Shown here piece after piece: positions 25,098-36,200 of a stretch of 64,000 nt of DNA. The stretch spans positions 80,125,539 through 80,189,538 of the forward strand of contig CM051519.1 in assembly GCA_028015205.1 (NCBI GenBank). Direction: 5' to 3'. Numbering within the stretch: the first letter of the stretch is position 1; each line of letters starts with the position of its first letter. A model generated the notes under the pieces. The model searched no databases and was not told where the DNA came from. It saw only the letters and a program-made list of their open reading frames with translations. Origin of the DNA: Mytilisepta virgata (taxonomy: Eukaryota; Mollusca; Bivalvia; Mytilida; Mytilidae). Position numbers and translations under genes: made by a program.

Positions 25098-25963
25098 CAT
25101 CAAGAGTTTTAGAATTTTTTTCTCTAATGACAATGTAAATCTCCAAGAGGTCTTCAGAATGTTTTTTTGGCGGGACATTTACGAGCATTTAACCAACGTG
25201 TGGTGAAATCAGAATTTATCAAACGGGTCAAGAGATGTATAACTGCGCACATTAGAGAAAAAAATAGATTCAAACTGAAGAGCGATGTACAACTGAAAGA
25301 GGTTAATAAGACACATTTCAAAAATATGAAATTTTCACGTCATCAGATTACATTTTAAGCAATGGCTACCAAAGGAATGAATACTTTTATACACAAATAA
25401 AATAACAAATTACTTGGTCACGATTATAGAATCGAATATAGAAAAAGTAAATGACTAAGCTTAATTTAATGTGTAAACAGGTAGAACTAGATTGTCACAT
25501 ATTTGTCTGTAAAACAATACCTCGTGTCCTTATTCAGATAGCCCAGGTGCAGAATGATTTATATTTCATTTTGGTCATGTTATTACGACGAGAATGGTAA
25601 TAGCAAAAAAAAGATATGATGGCACGTTAAGAAACTTTTAGTGCTGTTCACGGTACCTAATAGCCATTATTTATTACAGAAAGGTCAAGGATACCTGAAC
25701 ATTTTATGCATATGACTAAAATCTATTGAGGAACCTGTGTCATTAATTTAAAACAAATGGTTCTTGGTATCCTAAGGCCATTCAAAATTAATTTATTTTA
25801 GTCCGATTTCTGAAACCCGTTTCAAATTAACTAGGATTTGGATATTAAGCCGAAAAAATCCACATCCTTCGTAATTTTCAAATGCTTTCATGATCCATGG
25901 AGATCATCTCGTTTGCTGTTAAGAAATTTAATTCAACGATGCTGGAAATAACCTTGGTCGATG
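25098..25963. other. AT-rich stretch, nothing recognised
   Basis: It includes a basic 63-codon frame (25167-25358) without recognisable motifs or splice support. Confidence 0.3.
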
Positions 25964-25965
25964 TA

Positions 25966-26519
25966 CAGTTAGGTGCAGACATAACTTCTCACCAAGTTAA
26001 CTTAGAGCAGTTCTGCTGACTGCATTAGAACTGCCATAGAATAGAATCAAGACTGCCCTAGAACAGAATCTTGATCGATTCTCACTTCTCTAAGCTGTCA
26101 TGGTCAAGAACATCTCTAACCTGTCATGTCCATTCCATAACATTGTTATAGAATTTATCATGTTACCTACCCATTCATGGTATTGATCGTGTCACTGACC
26201 TGACATTTTTTTTTTTTTTTTAATTTTTAGATTTTTTTTTAATTTATCTTTTTTGTAAATAATTTTAATTTTTATTATTTTTTTACTCAAGATCTTTTCT
26301 TCTTGATGAAATGTAGCGATATTGTCGCAAAAGCAGTCGTTGACCAGGACTGCTCTAATTCTTGACCAGAGCTGTTCTAAAAAGCCGTCATGGACCAGGA
26401 CTGCTCTGATTCTTGACCAAAGCTGTTCTTCTTCCTGACTGCTGTAAGTTAACTTCGAACAGTTCTGAGAACTGCTCTGTAAGTTAACTTGGACGAGATG
26501 TTATGACTGGTCGCAACTG
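25966..26519. mobile_element. CAGTTG-ended foldback element, 0.55 kb
   Basis: The left end 'cagttaggtgcagacataac' and the inverse of the right end 'cagttgcgaccagtcataac' match, then both continue with 'ccaagttaactta' and 'agagcagttct'. TA flanks both ends (25964-25965 and 26520-26521). The terminal pattern CAGTTgnG..CAG..nTAAC.TCTC is shared with the element at 22727-23907, although the interiors differ. The interior has tandem units with 'gaccaggactgctctaattc' and 'ttgaccaaagctgttct', plus a T-rich centre (26203-26285). Confidence 0.75.
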
Positions 26520-26521
26520 TA

Positions 26522-27370
26522 ATAAAAAAAAGTTTGTTCTCCCGTCGGGTTTTACTGCTACCGATATAACCTTTTAAAGTATTTTTTCTAACTTACTCAA
26601 AGTACCAATGAAGAAACCACACACACACACACACACGTAATTAAAGAAGTTGTGGAACCGAAGCTCCTATGATCCATTTAAACGCAAACAATGATATAGC
26701 AGCCACGGTTATGCTGCTGTCCGTGAATTTTTAATATAATTTGATGGAATTCAAGATTATTTCCAAGTTTGATTTGAGATTTACTAAGATTTTTTTAATT
26801 TTACATGTCCTCCAGTTTCGTGTTCAGAAAATTTCTAGCAAAAAAAAAAGAATGTACCCAGTACAATCTGAAAATTATATGCATTTAACTATATTTTTTT
26901 ATAAACGATTGTCTCAGCTATTGTGTCAAAATATCTCAGTATTTGTGATCAATTTCAACCCACCCGAGTATTTTAAGGACATTTAAGTCTGCAGTTGCCC
27001 AACATATAGCTAAAATTGTTCATTGATTTAGATTTTGTTGTGTACATCATTTACCTATCCTTGAATAAAGTTTAAACATTTCAAATGTATATGGCGTATA
27101 CTCTCATATAACACTCAGTATAGCTTCATTCAGAACTGACAAAAATGTCCATGTAAATTTTATGTACCCCCAATCGCAATTTCTTACGGATTTAGGAATT
27201 CGTGACATGAATAAATAACAAAATGGATACATACCAATCAATCGACGCTACCTAACAAACAGAATCACGGACAAAAACAACAGAAAAAACACATGTTTGG
27301 CTGCAGCGGCAATCTGGTTGACATTTAGGGTCATTGGACACATTTCAGAAAGAGGACCATCTAAGCACCA
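26522..27370. other. AT-rich stretch with a (CA)n microsatellite
   Basis: A perfect CA run lies at 26618-26636. Frames in the rest are short and unrecognised. Confidence 0.4.
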
Positions 27371-27379
27371 ATGCTCTCA

Positions 27380-28260
27380 AGTCTGTTTCTAATTGGCCTA
27401 GTAATGGTCTGCGTCCGTGTGTGTGTCCGTCCGTCCGTCTGTCCGTCCATCACAGTTATTTGTCAGCGCATCTCCTCTGAGACCGCTGATCAGATTTCGT
27501 TTAAATTTTATATTACTGTTAGTAATCATATATACTTGATCCTATCGAACCGACATTTTGATTTGACAAATTTTACGTTAGTTATGGGACTTTGACTTTT
27601 TTCTGCATTCGACACTATAGGAATATTTTTCAGCGCAACTCATGTTAGACCGGTAATCAGATTTCGGTTAAATTTTATAGGACAGTTCGTCATCATATGA
27701 ACTTGATCCGAACGCACTGCCATTTTAATTTCACAAATTTTACGGGAGTTATAGGACACTATAGTAAAACTTTGTCAGCGCAACTCCTCTGAGACTGCTA
27801 ATCGGATTTCGTTAAAAGTTTGTAGGACTGTTAGCCACCAAATATACTTGATCATATCGCACTCCCATTCTGATTTGACTAATTTTACGCGAGTTTTGGG
27901 ACTTTGACTTTCTTCTGCATTCAACAGTATAGTAACATTTTGTCAGCGCAACTCCTCTGAGACTGGTGGTCGGATTTCGTTTAAGTTTTATAGGACTGTA
28001 AATCATCATATGTACTTGATCCGATTGCACTGCCATTTTGATTTGAAAAATTTTACGGGAGTTATGGGACTTTAAATATTTTTTTGCATTCGACACTATA
28101 GGAATATTTTGTCTACGCAACTCCTCTGAGATCGCTGATCAGATTTTGTTTATATTTTATAGCACTGTTAGTCATCATATGTACTTGGTCTGATCGCACT
28201 GCCATTTTGATTTGACAAATTTTACGGGAGTTATAGGACTTTATAGGACTTTAATGTTTT
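27380..28260 (+). repeat. Tandem array, ~169-bp unit headed by GTCCGTCC
   Basis: After a 'gtccgtccgtccgtctgtcc' leader (27425-27450) the unit 'gtcagcgcaactcctctgag' recurs at about 27461, 27632, 27773, 27942 and 28110. Spacings are near 169 except one shortened copy. Each unit continues with 'cagatttcgtttaaatttta', 'catatgtacttgat', 'ttgatttgacaaattttacg' and 'tatgggactttga'. The 128-codon frame at 28262-28648 starts in the decayed end of this array and resembles no protein. The same vocabulary occurs in 28755-29450 and 44180-44705. Confidence 0.8.
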
Positions 28261-28754
28261 TGTGCATGTGACACTACAGGAACACTTTGTGGCTTTGTGG
28301 ACAAAGTTTTATTTGTATTGTACTGCAATTTATGTGCTGACATTCATACTGTGCCACCATTTCAATAATACACATTTTGTATATCTTGTGGGGCTTCAAC
28401 TTTTCTCTGCGGCATTCGACATATGGCTAAGTGTAGCAAACTTGTTAATATTTTTAGTAGCAGCAGCCATTTTGGTTGGAATTCTGGGATGCCGGACACA
28501 TTTTTGGAAAGGGGCCAGTAAAGGACTAAAGTTTGGATCTTTAAGGAAAGTTTACGAGACGGGCGACGGACGCAATATAATGAAAGTGTGCTCACGTGGA
28601 CCAGGCAAGATAAAAAGTGATGGTCATATGCGTGAAGGACAATTTTGAAAATAGCAAATCTTTTGTAAATCAGTAGTTATGTCAGTTTTGAAATAATTTC
28701 GAAAACAGCTGGTATGGGGTAAAAACGTCCTTTTCATATATTTAAATAAAAAAC

Positions 28755-29450
28755 GGGCCTTTCGGGAAATATAGTTATAGTATCGGTCCGTCCGTCCGTC
28801 CGAGACTTTGTGAACGCAAATGCTCTGAAACAGTTTGACGACAATCTTTCAAACTTTGAATGATTGTTTGCCATCATATGTAGTTGACCATATCGTATCG
28901 CCAGTTTGTTTTAACATTTTTACGGAAGTTATGGGACTTTGACCATTTTGGGGGGGGGGGGTATTGTGTTATATATCTGTATTTCGTATCGTATTGTGTA
29001 GTTTTGTGTGAGGGTTGAATTTGAGTTGCGTCCGTTTGACTGCTGTTGTAAATGTGTATGTGACGTAATCTTTGTCTGGATAAAGGTGATGTGTTTTTGT
29101 GTTTCCGCCCATAAATCTGAACAATCAAACGAAGCCAGCTTTTCCCCCTAGTCCATAACAATTGCAACATTGACCTCTGAAACCGTTTGATAGAAATGTT
29201 TCAAAATTTGAATGATTGTTTGCCTTCACATGTAGTATATTGTAGTGTTTTATAGAGTCGTTTGGCCTTTTCATTGTTTCCAGTTCCTGCAATGGTTTCA
29301 CAAGTTTGTCTTCATCTTATCAGTTTGGTTGTCCCTTTGATACCTTAAACAGCTATTTTAATTTTAAAATATACATTAAAATGTTATCTATGTGCCTCTT
29401 GTACAACTCTATATATATTAGCGGAGGGGTGCTTGTCGCTACATCGCAGC
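28755..29450 (+). repeat. GTCCGTCC-type dispersed element, copy 1 (with insertion)
   Basis: The element starts near 'gggcctttcgggaaatatag', has (GTCC)n at 28788-28802, then 'gcaaatgctctgaaacagtt' and 'tgtagttgaccatatcgtat'. It ends with 'gtcgctacatcgcagca'. It aligns with 44180-44705, but about 190 bp at 28963-29150 (after a G10 run) is absent from that copy and is probably an insertion. Confidence 0.7.
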
Positions 29451-30013
29451 AATATTGTTAATAATCATGTTCTGTGGAAACCTTACCACAATTACTATAA
29501 AAGAAGCATTGATACATTGTAATCAAATTAATCTCGGGTCAGATTTGAACACATGTTCCTTTCGTTTTATAAATATATTTTAAATATTATATACGGGTAT
29601 AAATATTGTCAGGTTTCTATCACGATTCTAACCTTTAGTTATATAGCATGCTTAAAGTAACAAGTCATCTGAGGATACATCATCCCTTGACTCTACACGA
29701 TATAACTTGTTAATGATCTCAGAAAACGCCATATAAGCCTCTTAATAATGACTTGTTTAATAAAACATAGGAGATACAAATGTATTATATATACATTTTA
29801 TGGTATAATTAACTCACCAGGCCAAAATTGTCTTTGTTATTCGATATATAGAAAGCTATGTTAAACTATTCAAACATGAAACCGTAGTATTGATAACAAA
29901 ACAGGTCACTTTTTCACTTTTAGGTCTTCCAAACTGAAACCTCTCTTTTTTATTGTTGGAAAGAAATATAAAACTTTGTTTTAAATGATTTGCGTGATTG
30001 TGTGATCTTAAAC
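29451..30013. other. Upstream region of the lectin/EGF/YWTD gene
   Basis: AT-rich sequence between the dispersed element and the TATA-like box. No specific regulatory motif can be supported. Confidence 0.3.
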
Positions 30014-30026
30014 ATATATATAAGGG
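30014..30026 (+). promoter_or_regulatory. Candidate TATA box for the lectin/EGF/YWTD gene
   Basis: TATATATAAGGGC lies about 115-125 bp upstream of the ATG at 30140. Transcription would then start near 30045, giving a 5' leader of about 95 bases. TATA-like strings are common in DNA this AT-rich, so position is the main support. Confidence 0.35.
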
Positions 30027-30139
30027 CATTAGACATTGTATTGATATTAAAGTTTGACGGCTTCACATTTATACAACTGTGTAATTAATCTTGAAATTTT
30101 CACCGCCCCCTTGGATAAGTGGAAAGAGCCTGTGAAAAA

Positions 30140-30203
30140 ATGGATTCTGTGAATTTTGTAATTTTGATATTCTTGTTTTTATTTTCTCAATGTGATGCTT
30201 ATA
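30140..30203 (+). CDS. Exon 1: start codon and signal peptide
   Basis: The ATG is followed by [20 protein letters not shown], a textbook signal peptide: short polar start, hydrophobic core of 10-12 residues and a likely cut after 'QCDA'. The context 'aaaaaATGG' suits eukaryotic initiation. The exon ends at GCTTATA|gtgagt, phase 1 out. An upstream in-frame stop or cDNA would fix the true 5' end; the leader could contain a further non-coding exon. Confidence 0.75.
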
Positions 30204-33200
30204 GTGAGTACAATTTATCATCAATACATGTATATGTTACTTTCTACAATTGTAAAAATGTCGTTTAATTATAATAATGGCTATTATTTATTAAACATTT
30301 CATTCTCATGTTTATTTTTAATTTATTTTTTCGTTATTATTACATTATATTTTGGCAGTTTTTATCAAATTTATTATAAAAAATACTTTCTAGACTTTTT
30401 GGAATCAGTCATACATGTATCTGACTGGCAACTTTAAATAATGTCGTTACATTTGTATAATTGTTGAAAACATTTCTCTGACTGATTACGGGAAAAATCT
30501 AATCATACGTGTAAAGTATGTGCTATGTAAGTATTATTAATATTTTATTTCATTTCAGAAAGTTTTGAAATCGATAACTTTTTTGATAAAATAGTAAAAG
30601 TTAGCCTTATAAATCATGAATTGTGTTCACATGTTTATATAAATGTTAAAGCAACACAATTCATAATGAAAATGACAATTAAAAAATTATAAATCATATT
30701 TTATCCAATAAAATCACCGCTGCTGTCGAAATCTTTTTTTTTTTGTAAATTATTTCTGTCTTATTAAGTCATATCCCTTACCCTATCATTTTCGCGTATA
30801 CAAAAAGTGAGCTAAACACACTGTGGTGTTGACACAATATACATGTAGACACTAGGTTATATACAGTAAGACCATTTCTTCCTAGTTAGGCGATAAAGCA
30901 TGCTTTGGTTGGTTCACCTTTTAGTTTATAAACATGTATTTGTTTAATATCAAATGATTAAAAAAAACGTTTCTGATTTTAAATTAATGATACAATTCAC
31001 AACGATTTGAAATAAGGAACGTTATACGTTATAATAATGATATGATATAGAATATGAATCATAATAAATATTAATTTATTAAGTTTTGCACAATATATAT
31101 TCAAAATCAGATTGATGGGGAATTTGTAATAACAGTAACGTAATGATAAATCTGGTAACACCAATCAAATTATCAAAACTTTGCTGTTGGGGTGACCAAT
31201 GATGCAAGCACAGCAATATTAGCCCTTTCCAGAACACACATTTCCGGTATCATGATTCTGACTCTAAAATTATAATTTGAAGCAAGGTATTTCCCTTTAA
31301 TACTTTACTTACTTCCGGCAAACGAAACTTTTTCTAGCCTTAGTATGTAGCACAATATGGCTGCCCCCATTAAACGACGACTTTTCTAAATGACACATAT
31401 GTAGAAAATGCATATGCTCCTCTAGCGCTCGCTGCGTTCGCTATTACATTGTATGTGGTGAAATACCGGGATTTCTTAGTGAAATCAAATTCGACAATTC
31501 AACCAGTGACATTTACTCTAGGAAGTGACAATAGCCGTCGCCAACGACATTGCTTTACAAAGGTCGACGCGTAGCTATATATTCACATAAAAACATAATT
31601 CCTTGTATTTTCTCGTTAAATTTTGCGAATACGTTGAATATGTCAAGAGAATAACTTATCTCGAAATTCGAAAACCAAAAATCTACAACTCGTGACCGAA
31701 AAAACACTAGTAATTCACTCATGCGCTACGTTGTGTTCGGTAACTCGTTGTAGATTTGTAGGTATTTGCATTTCGACATTAGTTATACTATAATTATTAC
31801 TTACATATCCTAAAATATTCTTGCCAAACATCATTATCATAACCTGCAGTAATTTTGGGACGGTTTGTGCGCCGAATTAACAAAATTTAGTCCCACTGAC
31901 TTTCAGTAACAGAAAATATATAGGTAATATCAAATCATTTTCAGTTAATTTGTTTTCCAAACTTATGAGTATAGAACTTCAGGTTTTCTGTATTAGATGT
32001 CCCAGAAAACTAAAACATACTTCCTTATAGCAAAATCTCTTCGACTTCTTTTAAACCACTGGGATCAAGTATTATCATTAACTACATGTACACAGTAATC
32101 TTATATTGTTTGTTTCAGATAAAATATGGTATTACGTAGTTACAGTTGTGGGACATACAACTTTCTACCGAGAAAGTCTTGCATTTCGTAAGTATATTTT
32201 TTCTTAATGCTTAGAAAATAATTGTTCTTATTTCAATATCTTAGAGATTGTTTTTCAGAAAGGTTAAATATAAAATTTTACATCGCAAGCAGCTGATTAT
32301 CGCATTTCTACAGTCGAGATAGTTGGGCCGAATGTTTAACAAATACGATATCAAATGCTCGCGATATAAGACTCTGTTTCTCTAATTCTTTCAACAGTTT
32401 TAGATCAGCAGTAACATGCATAATTCGCCATGAACCCCGTCTTAACCCTTTCACGTCTTTTGTATGAGGTAACATATCCATACTAGTCAACAGAAGCAGA
32501 AAAATAGACCCACGCGTCTGATTTTCATAGTAGATGCTTTCTCATCAAAAGCATGGATTTTGTGCAAAAAGTTTGAAATTAAAAAATTTCAATTTTTGAG
32601 ATTTCAAAAATCACATTTTTCACATTTTTCAACCCAAAATTAAAAAATCAGTATATTTACCCCGTTATGTGAATCATATTGTCTGTGTGAAAAAAGTTTT
32701 GAGTTTTTCTACTGATTTCAGCCGCTGGATTTTAATTTTACAAAATGTGTGTCGATTTCCTCTCGATTTTCCGCAAATTTAATTTAACCCTCTACTGGGA
32801 ATTTCCATTTTCCACCATTTCAAGTTTTATCTAAATTTCAAAATGAGACGCATTAGGTCAAGAAATGAAGTAGCCAACCACTGTTGCCCTCATACTTACG
32901 TATTTTTTAAAGGAATTACCAAGATATTTGGTTCTGAACTGGTGTATCGTTACTTTTTTTGACACGCATATATATATATCGAAATTTTGGTGTATCCCAA
33001 GATTGTTTTCCGTTGATCAATCTAGATGCCTAAATTTTTGTCCTTGTAACTTTATTCTGCAGAATATTGTTGACGTTGGCATTACTTTTATTTGTTCACG
33101 CGAAAATAAAGGAATCTTCGAAAAGAATGGAAAAATCGAATAGGAATATATCACACGTGGATTATCAAATTTATCTCCACCCGATCGGATGCCCTGAAAG

Positions 33201-36200
33201 CAGACAAAGAATGAGAGAAAAGGATATTTTCGCGGGGTTTTACAAATAACTAAGTAAGCAGCGGAAATTCATATGTACATCGAAAATGCATCAGATTTGG
33301 ATTTATGTTTCGGCTTTCAATATTTAGCACAGATTTCTTTGCATATACATACCTTGAGTATCGGAATTACTATCATAGATAACTAATACGATTTAGTGGA
33401 TTCAAGGTCACAGAGGATATCTCAGTTAGTATTTTGACACTAGCCCGATGGTGATATTTTGAAAATTTGTTATTCTAAAATCGTTTACAATGAAATGCGT
33501 TTCAGCTTAGCGACAAATCTAATAATAGCAGAAACAAACATCTCGACAACAATATTCTAACGTAGGTTTTCATTGGTTTACACAGACTAATCAAATTCAA
33601 AAAGCCGCCGGGGCCGTAATCGCATGTAACTAAATGGGAAATACCTTTGCTAAAAATAACAAAGTCAGGTCGAAAGATGACTGTTGAAGTTTTAAATGGA
33701 TGAAATAGATTCTTGAGTATAGAATTTAAACAAATTCGGCTCTTGAATGTTAAAAATAAAACAGATAATAATTCACAAGATTTTGTTTAGACACGATCCT
33801 TTATATAATGAACAGCCACTGGAAAACAAAGAACATACGAGCGGCCAACAAAATACAAATAATGCAGATCCTTCCATCATTTAATCTGGTTTCAGATATA
33901 TAAATGGGTAGCGATTCCAAGGAATAGGTGTTCCATTTCCCAACTGTTTACAACATATTTTTATGGAAAGCCGTAACTGCCTTATGTGTACTTGTTTTTA
34001 TATGTGCACATGCTTTTCAATATATGCACATATTGTTTCGACATATGCACATAGTTTTTTTTCTATATATGCACATAGTTTTTTTTCTATATATGCACAT
34101 AGTTTTCTATATATATACAAAGTTTTTCAATATATGCACATACTTTTTCTACATATGCACATAGTTTTTCTATAAATGCACATACTTTTCTTTATATGCA
34201 CATAGTTTTTCTATATATGCACTTACTTTTTCTTTATACTTTTTCTATATATGGACATACTTTGTGCTACACAGCACGACCAGACGTGGGTTTCCGACGA
34301 TGCTTATAGTATCTAAGCAAACGTCTTTAGACAAATATTACTCAACAAAGAATATAATGTAAATGGAAAAAATGTATAGTGCGCAAATTTTGTCTTTATA
34401 TAAAAATCATTCAATTTGAAATCGTTTTTAATTACATGATTTTGTGTCGGGTTAAGTTGAAATAACCTCTAAATATATCTTAACAAGTCTACAAGTTTTG
34501 GGATTCACGGAGCTCTGGCTAATGTCTAATTCTACGTAAAAACCACATAAAATTGTTAAGATTAGGATCATATTTCAACATAGCCGAACATGGTAAACTT
34601 AAAACAATGATAAAACTGCAACGATTGCCGGACAAAAAATAAAAATGGTTGATTGGCAATTTTTATTATGTAGTAGCCAGACAATTCTCGTTGGCAAATA
34701 CCTGCTCTTTGCTACACTGATGCTCCCAAGAAATTATATTTCATCAGCGATTGTCAATACCAACACACAAAAAGCCAAAACATTACACACTGGTGCAGTA
34801 ACAGTGAGGTTTATAGAGCAAAACTGATTGTCTATATCAGCCAGCTTCATCAAGGTCAAAACATTATTTTATATTTTATTTATAAACATAAACTTATAAT
34901 AAATTAATGTTGTTTCGATTAATACTATTTGATATACAAATGTATTATATATACGTTTGCAATGCGTATGTTAACAACTGCTTAAGAAGTACTATTTCTA
35001 AAACATATGAACTAAATACGTTTTGCATGTATTTTAATGAGCAGCACTAGTTAAGCTTCTCTTTGTCGGATTATTTGTAGCACTATTAATTCATCCTAAT
35101 TTTATAAGCATGCTTTCATTCGCTAATAAAAGACTTCATTTAAGCATCTAACTTGTTTTTCTTCAGCTTCTTTGATCTTTTTATCTTGCGGTGAAGTAAT
35201 TTCCGGAAAATGATGGTCAGGTTCTGAACCATGTGACAATCACGTCATTACAAATTCTTTGACTATGTGCATATATACAAAAAGCATAAAGAAGTATGTC
35301 CATATATAAAAAAAGTATAAAAAAAAAGTATGAGGAAAAAGTATGTGCATATATCGATAAAGTATGTGCATATATAGAAAAACTATGTGCATATATCGAT
35401 AAAGTATGTGCATATATAGAAAAACTATGTGTATATATAGAAAAAGTATGTGCGTATAAAGAAAAGTATGTGCATATATAGAAAAACTATGTGCATATAA
35501 AGAAAAGTATGTGCATATATATAGAAAAAGTATGTGCATATAAAGAAAACTATGTGCATATATAGAAAAACTATGTGCATATAGAGAAAAGTTTTTGCAT
35601 ATATAGAAAAAGTATGTGCATATAAAGAAAAGGTATGTGCATATATATAAAAAGTATGTGCGTATAAAGAAAAGTATGTGCATATATAGAAAAGTATGTG
35701 CATATATGAAAAACTATGTGCATATAATAAAAAGTATGTGCATATATAGAAAAAGTATGTGCGTATCAAGAAAAGTATGTGCATATATAGAAAAACTATG
35801 TGCATATAAAGAAAAGTATGTGCATATATAGAAAAAGTATGTGCATATATAGACAAACTATGCGCATATACAGAAAAGTATGTGCATATATAGAAAAGTA
35901 TGTGCATACATAGAAAAAGTATGTGCATATAAAGAAAAGTATGTGTATATATATAGAAAAAGTATGTGCATATAAAGAAAAAGTATGTGCATATAAAGAA
36001 AACTTTGTGCATATATAGAAAAACTATGTGCATATATAGAAAAAGTATGTGCGTATAAAGAAAAGTTTTTGCATATATAGAAAAAGTATGTGCATATAAA
36101 GAAAAGTATATGCATATATAGAAAAAGTATGTGCATATAAAGAAAAGTATGTGCATATATAGAAAAACTATGTGCATATAAAGAAAAGTATGTGCATATA

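Noticed and set aside
28262..28648. 128-codon + strand frame with hydrophobic segments
   Set aside because: It starts in the decayed end of a tandem repeat array and matches no protein family.
30556..30690. Possible extra exon after 'tatttcatttcag'
   Set aside because: The acceptor is good and the frame is open for about 44 codons, but there is no believable donor in phase and the peptide has no domain content.
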